A stretch of 64,000 nt of DNA from Paenisporosarcina sp. HGH0030 (GTDB taxonomy: Bacteria > Bacillota > Bacilli > Bacillales_A > Planococcaceae): the NCBI RefSeq assembly GCF_000411295.1, contig NZ_KE150421.1:970130-1034129 (forward strand). The letters are read 5' to 3'. A program made the translations under genes and the position numbers. This document shows, piece after piece, positions 47,111-55,020 of the stretch. The notes beneath the pieces were generated by a model. It saw only the letters and a list, made by a program, of their open reading frames with translations, was not told the DNA's origin and searched no databases. Numbering within the stretch: position 1 is the stretch's first letter; each line of letters starts with the position of its first letter.

Positions 47111-48034
47111 TTAGTTATTAATGATCTCAATAATTTTTTGTTGAGCATCTTTAGCTTCAGGGATAGGCATTACAACAAACGCATGGTTCATTTTTGGATA
47201 AACAAATGTAATGTTCTCAATTCCTTGCTCTGTTAGTTTTTCATCAAGTTTTATAGCATCTGGATATAAACCTTCGTGTGTTCCAATAAAGTGAGTGATT
47301 TTCCCAAGTCCTTTAAAGTTACCGTAGATTGGACTAATTAATGGGTCATCTATGTTCTTATCAGCTGCCCAAATCTTTGTAATCACTTCCATTCCTCCAA
47401 TAGCCAACATTGGGTCCTTTTTTTCATATTCAGGTATAAGAGGGTTATCAAGTCCCATATCAACACATGCAGATAGCAAAATGATATCTTTTGGTTGAGG
47501 TATATTGTTCGTCTTTAAAAGTTGTGCCAAACCAAGTGATATATTTCCGCCTGCCGAATCCCCCATGATGGTCAATTGTTTAGGACTTTCAACGGTTCCA
47601 AGGACTTCTTTATATAGGTTTAAGAGTTTTGGGTAGGTGTGCTGATAATTAAAATTAGGTACTTTAGGATAAATAGGAGCAATAATTTTCGCATTTAATG
47701 ATTGAGCCATTTTATCCATGAACCTCCAGTGAAAAATTAAAGGTTGATTAGTCCAGGCCCCTCCATGTATATAAAGAATTACTTTTTGTCCCAAAGATTT
47801 TTGGTCATTTAATGTGAAAACCTTTATGTCCTCAATTACTTGCTCCTTAATATCACTGGAAAATTTAGCATTCCCTATAACATATGGCTTAATATTTTCA
47901 GTTCCCCTTTGTTTTACGAACTGCGAGGTGTTTTCAATAGTGGAAAAACCCTTTTTTGTATTTCGCAAAGTTAGATATTTTTCAAAAAGATAACTTTGTA
48001 TAGAACGTTTTTTGCTGTAAATTTGTAAACTCAT
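47111..48034 (-). CDS. HSL-family carboxylesterase (alpha/beta hydrolase)
   Basis: 307 aa from ATG 48034 (AAAGGGGAT upstream). HGGAW oxyanion motif (about 89-93), GDSAGG nucleophile motif (about 160-165), DPLISP with the acid region, and MNHAF with the catalytic His make a complete hormone-sensitive-lipase type esterase. Substrate unknown; cytoplasmic. Confidence 0.85.
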   Translation of the reverse strand: MSLQIYSKKRSIQSYLFEKYLTLRNTKKGFSTIENTSQFVKQRGTENIKPYVIGNAKFSSDIKEQVIEDIKVFTLNDQKSLGQKVILYIHGGAWTNQPLIFHWRFMDKMAQSLNAKIIAPIYPKVPNFNYQHTYPKLLNLYKEVLGTVESPKQLTIMGDSAGGNISLGLAQLLKTNNIPQPKDIILLSACVDMGLDNPLIPEYEKKDPMLAIGGMEVITKIWAADKNIDDPLISPIYGNFKGLGKITHFIGTHEGLYPDAIKLDEKLTEQGIENITFVYPKMNHAFVVMPIPEAKDAQQKIIEIINN

Positions 48035-48230
48035 TTTTATATCCCCTTTCACAAACCCCTTTTTTATTGATCATTCTGTTCAGTTTATGAAATAACGTTA
48101 ATAGTTATTTTTCTCTTCATCAGAAGTTTTCAACAAAATTGAAAGCATGTTTTGAATAGAACGTAGGATTCTAATCTTCTTTTCAAGTTGTTATTCACAA
48201 TACCCTGTTAAACACCAATTCTATTTTTAA

Positions 48231-48308
48231 TTTACATATATTAACTTATTCAATACCATTTTAAAAATACTCCTTCTTGAAGTAAACCCGTTACTGAATA
48301 CGAGAAAA
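48231..48308 (+). repeat. CBR copy 34, decayed
   Basis: TATTAACTTATTCAATACC, ACTCCTTCTTGAAGTAAAC, CCGTTACTGAATACGAG. The front part matches 12069-12098. No gene in 48053-48349. Confidence 0.6.
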
Positions 48309-48349
48309 ACTAACCCTCATTGCTAATGGATAATAAATTCCCCAGATAT

Positions 48350-48631
48350 TTAAATAACAATTAAGACAATTATCCAACTGAATACGGTAATACCTAATAA
48401 AAGATTTCTGATTTTACTTCGTGTTTCTTTAGTACAACTATTTAAGTATCGACGAGTTCCTAACCCAATCGACCAAGTAACTATAAGGATTAAAGACAAA
48501 ATAATTATAAATTTTGCATTAGGGAATGTATCGTTTAATACAGCTACAACTAAACCATTCAAACCAAAATATAAAAGTAAAGTAAGTGCTAAGCCATAAC
48601 CACATAAAAACCACGTACTATTTTTATTCAT
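48350..48631 (-). CDS. Small membrane protein (93 aa)
   Basis: Three membrane segments (about 7-29, 37-57, 74-92). ATG 48631 follows AGGAGGGAC. Family unknown. One-gene unit between two CBRs. Confidence 0.65.
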   Translation of the reverse strand: MNKNSTWFLCGYGLALTLLLYFGLNGLVVAVLNDTFPNAKFIIILSLILIVTWSIGLGTRRYLNSCTKETRSKIRNLLLGITVFSWIIVLIVI

Positions 48632-48665
48632 CTTGTCCCTCCTATTAACTACAATAAAACTCCAT

Positions 48666-48754
48666 TTCAACTATACTGCCTCTTTAGTTGAATAAGAAAA
48701 AAGAGCTGACTAGGCAGCTCTCTGATCTTTACCACATGCACACGTTAAATAAAT
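48666..48754 (+). repeat. CBR copy 35 (type II middle)
   Basis: TTTCAACTATAC / TGCCTC / TTTAGTTGAATAAG, AAAAAAGAGCTGAC / GGCAGCTCT hairpin, TGATCTTTACC, ACACGTTAAATAAATAA. Confidence 0.85.
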
Positions 48755-48776
48755 AAAAGTAAATAGCTATTGATAA

Positions 48777-49217
48777 TTAATACTTATACTCTGACGTGCT
48801 TAAATTATAACTAACATAGGTTCCGCCAATAAAATCGTGAATTGACCTTTTGTCTTCTCTAAAAATAATCATAAAGATACTCACCACCGCTGATAATCCA
48901 AAAGAGACAAAACCAATTAGACCACGTCCAATTACTTCTCTCATAACCATATTTGAAAGTTTGACATTATCACCATCTAATCGTTTTACTTTAATTTTGC
49001 ACATTCGCTTACCCAAAGAATAACCAATCCATAAGACTGGTAAGATAGTTAAATACAATGTATAAAACAATTGAAAAGATAAACCAGACGTCCAATTAAC
49101 ATTGTATTCACCTTTTAGGATCATCAAAACAACACCTCCAAGAATGACAATAATGCTAAATTCCACTATAAAGGCAAATGCTCTCACTATTAGACCAGCA
49201 GGGTTTTTCGTCTCCAC
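48777..49217 (-). CDS. RDD-family membrane protein
   Basis: 146 aa with four membrane segments. LIVRAFAFIVEFSIIVILGG, then LGKRMCKIKVKRLDGDNVKLSNMVMREVIGR and REDKRSIHDFIGGTYV are the RDD-domain landmarks (Arg at the start, Asp pair, GG at the end). Often envelope or ion-related; function uncertain. It may be co-transcribed with the sigma/anti-sigma pair 57 bases upstream. Confidence 0.82.
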   Translation of the reverse strand: METKNPAGLIVRAFAFIVEFSIIVILGGVVLMILKGEYNVNWTSGLSFQLFYTLYLTILPVLWIGYSLGKRMCKIKVKRLDGDNVKLSNMVMREVIGRGLIGFVSFGLSAVVSIFMIIFREDKRSIHDFIGGTYVSYNLSTSEYKY

Positions 49218-49274
49218 TCTATTTCCTCCAATCCAATGAAATGTGATTCAATATTTCAATCTCATCTCCTAGCA

Positions 49275-50558
49275 CTATCGTGGAACCTTGACTGTGATTT
49301 GAGCTTGTTGATTCAACGTCATATGTGGCAGTACAAATGTTTTCAAAATAATGTCACCATTACCTTTTGTATCATTAAAGTATAATTTATATTTATTCTT
49401 ACCAATCGCTTTAGGATAACCTCCATCTGCTATTAAATCATTCCCGTCTGTGTCTTCCACACTTAATTGATTCATTTCAAAATTCGATCCAAATGGGAAT
49501 GAACTTGTTGATTCAAAGTAAAGGGCATACTTACCATTTTCTTCTTCGACTTTTGTCACCACAATGTCGCCCATTTCACCTTGTGAAATTGTTAAAGGTA
49601 ATTGATTTTCTTCTAAAGTAGCTGTAATCTCCTTCCTTTCTATAACTAACGGCATAAAGAATGGACTAATTGTAAGATCAGTTACTTTCTCACTAATTGG
49701 TTCGAATACATATTCTAAAAGCATACTCTCAGCATCTCCTGAACCCGACGAATTAATCATCGGTATAACTGTTCCGTCTTGGTCTAATAGGTGTAGCTGA
49801 AGTACCTGATGTTCATTCATGATTTCTTCAACAGTCCCTTTATATAAAATGTGCAGACTTACAGCTGAATTTGTACTCTCAAATTTTTTCACTTCATAGG
49901 AAAGGCCATCTAATTCAGTTTTTTGCCCTGTGGTTAAATTAATACTATTATTATTTGTTTTTTTTACATGTGTTTCAAAATGCCAATCACCTTCTGTCTT
50001 ACCAATTTGATGTATGGCAACGGATAAGTCAAACTCATTCGGTAAAGGCTTCGTTGGATGAACTTGAATGAGTCCGGAATATTGCCCGTTTGGTAGATAC
50101 TCCCCTGTCATATTTTCCGAAAAGTTAATTACTTCCCCGTTTACTTCAATATGAAGTGGGTAAATTTCTTCTGCCTTGTCTTGAACGAATGAAAATGCAA
50201 GGCGTGAACCATCATATAATACATCCTGAATTGTTAATGAAACCCCATTACTCGTTAATGTTTCATTTAGCGACATTGCATTTTTATCATTGATTGCAAC
50301 TTGCAAACCTTTATCACCAACTGATGTAAAAATTGAATAGAGTATTGGTACTTTTGCAAGGACACTTGCCATCGTTGGTGAAATAAATCCTGAGCCAATG
50401 ATTAAACCAAATGCGGCAGCACTTGAAAGCAGTAGCATCATTACTTTTTTAGGCGCAACTTTTTTTTGGCTAGCTCTTAGCCCTTCTTCAATCGCTGCAT
50501 CTAACTTTTGAAAAGGTACTTGAATTGAATCAATTGATTTTTTAATATCCTTGTTCAT
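49275..50558 (-). CDS. DUF4179 membrane protein, putative anti-sigma partner
   Basis: 427 aa. Cytoplasmic N-terminus (about 1-40), one membrane segment (VMMLLLSSAAAFGLIIGSGFI), then the extracellular DUF4179 region: NGVSLTIQDVLYDGSRLAFSFV and a beta-rich C-terminal half. Overlaps the sigma gene by 17 bases. DUF4179 proteins are regular partners of ECF sigma factors in Bacillales and act as their membrane antagonists; that role is inferred here. Confidence 0.82.
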   Translation of the reverse strand: MNKDIKKSIDSIQVPFQKLDAAIEEGLRASQKKVAPKKVMMLLLSSAAAFGLIIGSGFISPTMASVLAKVPILYSIFTSVGDKGLQVAINDKNAMSLNETLTSNGVSLTIQDVLYDGSRLAFSFVQDKAEEIYPLHIEVNGEVINFSENMTGEYLPNGQYSGLIQVHPTKPLPNEFDLSVAIHQIGKTEGDWHFETHVKKTNNNSINLTTGQKTELDGLSYEVKKFESTNSAVSLHILYKGTVEEIMNEHQVLQLHLLDQDGTVIPMINSSGSGDAESMLLEYVFEPISEKVTDLTISPFFMPLVIERKEITATLEENQLPLTISQGEMGDIVVTKVEEENGKYALYFESTSSFPFGSNFEMNQLSVEDTDGNDLIADGGYPKAIGKNKYKLYFNDTKGNGDIILKTFVLPHMTLNQQAQITVKVPR

Positions 50559-51072
50559 TCACTTGTCCCCCTTGATAAAACTGTTTTAACTTTTGAATTG
50601 CTCTGTGTAAATTCGACTTCACTGTGCCTTCTGGACAGTTTAAGTAATCTGCTATTTGTTGAACTGGTAAATCCCTATAATATCGAAGAATAATGACCGT
50701 TTTATATTTTTCTTCTAGCTGTTCGATTGCTTGTAATAAATCCATTTTTTCTTCAATCCGCATATCGGGAGACTGTTTTTCCACCATTTCCTCTTTGAGT
50801 AGGATGATTTTCGATTTTTTTCGCAAAACATCGAGTGCTGTATTGATAAGAATCTTCGTAAGCCATGTATTGAAATACTTTTCTTTTTTTACAGTACTCA
50901 TATTTACAAAGGCTTTCGTGATTGTTTCTTGAACAATATCTAAAGCATCATTTTCGTTCTTTACATATAAATAAGCCATCTTGTAAAGCTTTTCTTTATC
51001 GATTTCAATTAAATGAAGAAATGCTTTTTTGTCGCCTTGCTGAGCCTTTTTAAATAGACTTTGATTAAACAC
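50542..51072 (-). CDS. ECF-type RNA polymerase sigma factor
   Basis: 176 aa. Region 2 (LYKMAYLYVKNENDALDIVQETITKAFVNM..WLTKILINTALDVLRKK) and region 4 (LEEKYKTVIILRYYRDLPVQQIADYLNCPEGTVKSNLHRAIQKLKQF) are complete. GTG 51072 follows TGGAGGG. Second sigma/anti-sigma pair in the array; sequence clearly different from 14131-14658. Confidence 0.92.
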   Translation of the reverse strand: MFNQSLFKKAQQGDKKAFLHLIEIDKEKLYKMAYLYVKNENDALDIVQETITKAFVNMSTVKKEKYFNTWLTKILINTALDVLRKKSKIILLKEEMVEKQSPDMRIEEKMDLLQAIEQLEEKYKTVIILRYYRDLPVQQIADYLNCPEGTVKSNLHRAIQKLKQFYQGGQVNEQGY

Positions 51073-51216
51073 AAAGTACCCTCCATTTCCTTTACAATTG
51101 TTAGATGAATGAAACTCCCCTTTCGTTTCAAATTTTCAACGTTTTTTTGTAGCCATACAGAAAACGCTTCTACTGCTCGCAGAAACGTGGATAGAATTAT
51201 GATTAATTTAACCCCT

Positions 51217-51298
51217 ATTCAGCTAACCTGCTCCGTTAGTTCAATAAGAAAAAAAGCTTCACTCCTTAATGGAGTAAAGCACCCGTTGGTTCAACAAC
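51217..51298 (+). repeat. CBR copy 36, complete short form
   Basis: TTCAGCTAAC / CTGCTCC / GTTAGTTCAATAAG, AAAAAAAGCTTCACTCC, TTAATGGAGTAAAGC, ACCCGTTGGTTCAACAA. Confidence 0.9.
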
Positions 51299-51318
51299 TT
51301 ATCGTTTGTAACTCTATT

Positions 51319-51516
51319 CTAAGCACCAGTTCTCGACGCTTTATTTTTTTTTATTCTCCAAAAAAGTGAAAAAATAAGGAGAAGAAATCCTACAACAACT
51401 CCTATAATTTGGTCTAATAAAAGTTCTTCAGTTCTAAAGTAACGAAGAATAAAAGTTCCACCAAATATTAAAAGAATCATACAAGCCAATTGAATAAGAT
51501 ATGTGTTAATTTTCAT
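51319..51516 (-). CDS. Small membrane protein (65 aa)
   Basis: Two membrane segments (5-26 and 34-53) with a basic tail. AGGAGGTAGCTG lies just before the ATG. Family unknown. Confidence 0.6.
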   Translation of the reverse strand: MKINTYLIQLACMILLIFGGTFILRYFRTEELLLDQIIGVVVGFLLLIFSLFWRIKKNKASRTGA

Positions 51517-51557
51517 CAGCTACCTCCTAACCCTCAATAAGTTAACATAAAACCAGA

Positions 51558-51612
51558 AACAGTAGCCTCAAAGGATGGCTGCTGTTTTTCAACATAAGCA
51601 CCCGTTACTTCG
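51558..51612 (+). repeat. CBR copy 37 (middle plus right site)
   Basis: Hairpin AAACAGTAGCC / GGCTGCTGTTT, then TTCAACATAAGCACCCGTTA. Left site missing. Confidence 0.7.
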
Positions 51613-51649
51613 TATATTACTTTGAACGAAAGAATCCGGATCAAATGGG

Positions 51650-51856
51650 TTAAACTTTTTGTTTTTTTCTTTTATCCAATAAATAGAAGGCTATCGCTGC
51701 TATGAATAAACCCGTACTTAGCCATAAAGCTATTCCATTTCAATTTCCATTAAAAAGGGTGATATTGGTAAGCGTGATGAGATGCATTAAAACAATTAGA
51801 ATTAATAAACCAGTTGACGTTTTCAGATTACCACTCCATTCTGTGTACTTATTCAT
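51650..51856 (-). pseudogene. Small membrane protein gene with in-frame TGA
   Basis: ATG 51856 to TAA 51650, 68 codons, broken once by TGA at 51740-51742: STGLLILIVLMHLITLTNIT..LFNGN, stop, NGIALWLSTGLFIAAIAFYL and a basic tail. A single TGG to TGA change would give this. The frame is otherwise clean. Confidence 0.55.
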
Positions 51857-52048
51857 TTCTTACTTAGACTTTTAATTCCAACATCGAGATAAAAAAAGTA
51901 AAAACTCATTTTTCAAGCTACAAAGTAATGGTTTTTATTAGTTGATTTAAATTACTTCAGTTAAAAAGTTCAGCAAATTTATATACTCAAAACATAGCAT
52001 AAGCATAACATTAAAAATCCCTTAGTTGGATATATTTAGAATATTTTT

Positions 52049-52074
52049 TGAACTAACCTGGTCCGTTAGTTCGG
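52049..52074 (+). repeat. CBR left site flanking the recombinase remnant (copy 38a)
   Basis: TTGAACTAAC / CTGGTCC / GTTAGTTCGG. The recombinase fragment begins about 30 bases later. Confidence 0.85.
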
Positions 52075-52103
52075 TTGTCGAATCGGAGAAATCATTTCGT
52101 TAG

Positions 52104-52442
52104 AAAGGAACCATATTAATTGGTCCAATCGATCTGCTTAAACGCTATATGGAGAGTCGCACAGAAAATGCCCTGGCCATCTTCGTCACAGTAAGACATC
52201 CCCATAAAATGAATGTCGCTCAAATGAGATACATCATCAAGAAGATTACATATCGTCCTGGAAAAGAGATCCATCCCCATCTACTTAGAAACAGCTATGC
52301 TACTCATTTGTTGAATATTGGAACACCCATTGAAGTCGTTCAAAGTCTTCTGGGACACGAGAAGAGCGCCCCCCTCTGATTTACGCTCAACTAAGCGAAA
52401 GACTAAGGAAAGAGTATTATCAGAAGTACTTTAAAATGTAAA
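52104..52442 (+). pseudogene. Tyrosine recombinase (Xer/phage integrase-like), C-terminal remnant, frameshifted
   Basis: About 110 codons of the catalytic domain. LLKRYMESRTENALAIFVTVR..HKMNVAQMRYIIKKITYRPG, then the HxxR box IHPHLLRNSYATHLL and LLGHEKSA with the second His. The first frame stops at 52377-52379 within a run of C's; one frame over, LIYAQLSERLRKEYYQKYFKM carries the Tyr nucleophile. The N-terminal arm-binding domain and the first catalytic Arg are missing. It is inactive as it stands. It sits between a CBR left site and a CBR right half. Confidence 0.85.
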
Positions 52443-52505
52443 AAGGGCAACGTCATAATTGACATTGCCCAAATTGACTAAAGCGCGCTTTAGTTGAAGA
52501 AGGAA
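52443..52505 (+). repeat. CBR right half flanking the recombinase remnant (copy 38b)
   Basis: Hairpin AAGGGCAACGTC / GACATTGCCC (starting 52441), then AAATTGACTAAAGCGCGCTT, TAGTTGAAGAAGGAA. Together with copy 38a it forms one CBR whose two halves bracket the recombinase. Confidence 0.78.
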
Positions 52506-52627
52506 TATTAGCATGCTCTAGTTACATAGGTTAATTTTAGCAATAGTAATAAAAAATTGAACGATTTAACTTCTTAAAACAGCTTTAATCGAATATTTAA
52601 ATATCGAATTACATTGGGGAGTGAAAC

Positions 52628-54073
52628 ATGGGGGCTATTAATGGAAAAGATTATATTTACCGATTAAACCAGCTTAACAATGAGATTTGGTACGACGGTG
52701 AAAAAATTGAGGGGTTGCTCTCGGAACACCCTGCATTCAAAGGACTTATTCAGTCAAAAGCGGCTCTTTATGATTTGCAACATGACCCAAAAATAAAAGA
52801 TGAGATGACTTTTATTTCCCCAGTCTCAGGTGAACGTATTGGTCTTTCGTTTTTGCAACCAAAAACGAAAGAGGACTTAATAAGAAGAAGAAAGATGATT
52901 GAACATTGGGCTAGGTATTCAGGTGGTGTCATGGGAAGAAGCCCAGATTATTTGAACACAGTTTTAATGAGCTTTGCCTCTTCGGTATCCTTTTTAAAAA
53001 ATAAAGACAAATGTTTTCCGAATAATCTGCAAGCGTTTTATGAATTGGCTAGGGAAAATGACCTGTCGTTTACACATACCTTTGTTTCACCACAAGTGAA
53101 TCGTTCTGAAATCTACTTTGAAGATACCGATGAGCCACCAATCGCCGCAAAAGTTATTGATACAAATGAAGAAGGAATCATCATTAAAGGAGCCCGTCTT
53201 CTTGCTACGCAAGGTGGTTTAACTGATGAGTTATTAGTATTTAGCGTTGGTAAATTTCTATTTAATGAAGATGAAGCTTTTGCTTTTTCGATCCCTTCTA
53301 ACACGAAAGGAATAAAGTTTATTTGTAGGGATTCATTCATCGGAGGACAATCTTCTTTTAATTATCCATTAAGCTCGCGATTCGAAGAAATGGATTCTAT
53401 CGTTGTCTTTGACAATGTATTAGTACCTTGGAATAGGGTATTTTATTACAACAATGCGGAAGTAGCCGAAGAATTCCCAATTCAAAGCTCTTTCAATCCC
53501 TTTACTAAGCACCAAGTTTTGAATAGACAAATTGTAAAAATAGAGTTCGTCTTAGGTATTGCTGAGCTTCTTATCGAAACGATTAATATTAACGGGTATC
53601 AACATATTCAAGAAAAGATGTCAGAAATCATCATTGGTCTAGAAACGATGAAAGCCTTGTTAGAAAAATCGGAGAATAACGCAAAATTAGATGAATGGGG
53701 ATATATGCGTCCAGATATTTTCCCGCTTCAAGTTGCCGGTAACATTTTCCCTAAAATTTATCCTCGTTTCACTGAAATTATCCAGTTAATCGGAGCTAGT
53801 GGAATGATTACATTGCCAACTGAAAAAGCATTTCATTCTATTATTAGAAATGACTTAGATATTTATCTTCAAGGAGCAAATAAGACCGCAGAGGAACGTG
53901 TAAAAATATTTCGTTTAGCTTGGGATCTAACAATGAGTTCATTCGGAACTAGACAAACCCAATATGAGCGATACTTTTTTGGTGACCCAATTCGATTATC
54001 AAGCGATTTATATAAGAAATATCCAAAAAATGAATATGTAGAGGTAATTAGTAATTTCTTAAATCTAAAATAA
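52628..54073 (+). CDS. 4-hydroxyphenylacetate 3-hydroxylase (HpaB) family flavin monooxygenase
   Basis: 481 aa, full length for the family. MGAINGKDYIYRLNQLNNEIWYDGEKI, RRRKMIEHWARYSGGVMGRSPDYLN, FVSPQVNRS, ARLLATQGGLTDELLVF, VPWNRVFYYNN and GASGMITLPTEKAFHS are the family landmarks for FAD/substrate binding. It uses FADH2 from a separate reductase, not seen here. Related to B. subtilis YoaI; substrate unknown. GGGGAGTG before the ATG. Confidence 0.88.
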   Translation: MGAINGKDYIYRLNQLNNEIWYDGEKIEGLLSEHPAFKGLIQSKAALYDLQHDPKIKDEMTFISPVSGERIGLSFLQPKTKEDLIRRRKMIEHWARYSGGVMGRSPDYLNTVLMSFASSVSFLKNKDKCFPNNLQAFYELARENDLSFTHTFVSPQVNRSEIYFEDTDEPPIAAKVIDTNEEGIIIKGARLLATQGGLTDELLVFSVGKFLFNEDEAFAFSIPSNTKGIKFICRDSFIGGQSSFNYPLSSRFEEMDSIVVFDNVLVPWNRVFYYNNAEVAEEFPIQSSFNPFTKHQVLNRQIVKIEFVLGIAELLIETININGYQHIQEKMSEIIIGLETMKALLEKSENNAKLDEWGYMRPDIFPLQVAGNIFPKIYPRFTEIIQLIGASGMITLPTEKAFHSIIRNDLDIYLQGANKTAEERVKIFRLAWDLTMSSFGTRQTQYERYFFGDPIRLSSDLYKKYPKNEYVEVISNFLNLK

Positions 54074-54137
54074 GAAGAATAACAGAAGTTCAACTATTGT
54101 CTTAAATACAGGTTTGAATATTCCTTTTAGGATCGAA

Positions 54138-54176
54138 ATAGAACGCTCAATCTTTTTATACATTGAGCGTTCTTTT
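54138..54176. terminator. Bidirectional intrinsic terminator
   Basis: AGAACGCTCAAT / ATTGAGCGTTCT with A/T flanks, downstream of the HpaB-like gene. 54180-54295 on the minus strand shows a short coding-like frame (ISYHLSLRHSEFNVDLEDLK) that reads through this hairpin; not called. Confidence 0.85.
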
Positions 54177-54503
54177 ATTTTTGCTAGGATTCCATGCACT
54201 TTTAACAATATTTTTGATTTCTTTAAATCCTCTAAATCAACATTAAATTCACTATGTCTTAATGATAAGTGGTAAGAAATTTCTGATTCTTTCACTTCCT
54301 ATATATCAGTCCAACTCTCTTCTTCTTTAATCCAAAAAAGCTGCATTAAAACAGCACTGCACCTCAGAGGATGAAAATGTATTCAGAACGGTTATAGATT
54401 ACTACGGCTAGGAAATGAAGGTCGTTGAACTATGGTGCCATACAGCCCTCCCGTTAGTCTGACTCCAACAAACACTGTGTATCACGCTATGTCGCGCCTT
54501 CTT

Positions 54504-54590
54504 ATTGAACTAAACTGCCCCGTTAGTTGAATAAGAAAAAAAGCTGCCAAGGCAGCCTAATGATCTTTAACTAAAGCACCCGTTAGTGAA
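54504..54590 (+). repeat. CBR copy 39, complete (type II middle)
   Basis: TTGAACTAAAC / TGCCCC / GTTAGTTGAATAAG, AAAAAAAGCTGCCAAGGCAG, TGATCTTTAACTAAAGCACC, CGTTAGTG. Best example of the type II form. Confidence 0.93.
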
Positions 54591-54626
54591 AAGCGTCTCT
54601 GTTTAATACAGAAACATCTCTAATAT

Positions 54627-54884
54627 TCACTTATCTTTAAGAACTACGGTTTGTCTTTCACTTTTCCACTTGAAATACGTATAAATTAATTGGACTATTA
54701 GGGTAACTATTAAAAGTACCAATAAAAATACGCTAAAATTTGACTGGATATCCAATACAAACAGCTGGATTGATAAAAATATAACAACAGGAATCATCCA
54801 CAAAGTTCGAATGAACTTCTTTCTATAATTCAACTTCCAATAATTAAATCCACCATCACGACCATTTTTCACTAATTCCACCAC
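54627..54884 (-). CDS. Small membrane protein (85 aa)
   Basis: Two central membrane segments (about 29-47 and 50-69) with charged ends. Starts with tandem GTG codons after TAAAGGTG. Family unknown. Confidence 0.6.
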   Translation of the reverse strand: MVELVKNGRDGGFNYWKLNYRKKFIRTLWMIPVVIFLSIQLFVLDIQSNFSVFLLVLLIVTLIVQLIYTYFKWKSERQTVVLKDK

Positions 54885-54924
54885 CTTTAGTTGTTACTTC
54901 TCTGTGAATGTTCGGAGTTCCTTC

Positions 54925-54990
54925 TTCAACTATCCTGCCCCGTTAGTTCAATAAGAAAAATGGCGATCTTTAACTAAAGCACCCGTTAGC
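54925..54990 (+). repeat. CBR copy 40
   Basis: CTTCAACTATC / CTGCCCC / GTTAGTTCAATAAG, AAAAATGGCGATC, TTTAACTAAAGCACCCGTTA. Middle hairpin deleted. Confidence 0.88.
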
Positions 54991-55020
54991 TTTTTAAGAT
55001 TTTTATAAATAAGCCCATTC

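Noticed and set aside
54065..54295. 76-codon minus-strand frame
   Set aside because: Runs through a strong bidirectional terminator and overlaps the HpaB-like stop; only its first 40 codons look coding, so at most a remnant.
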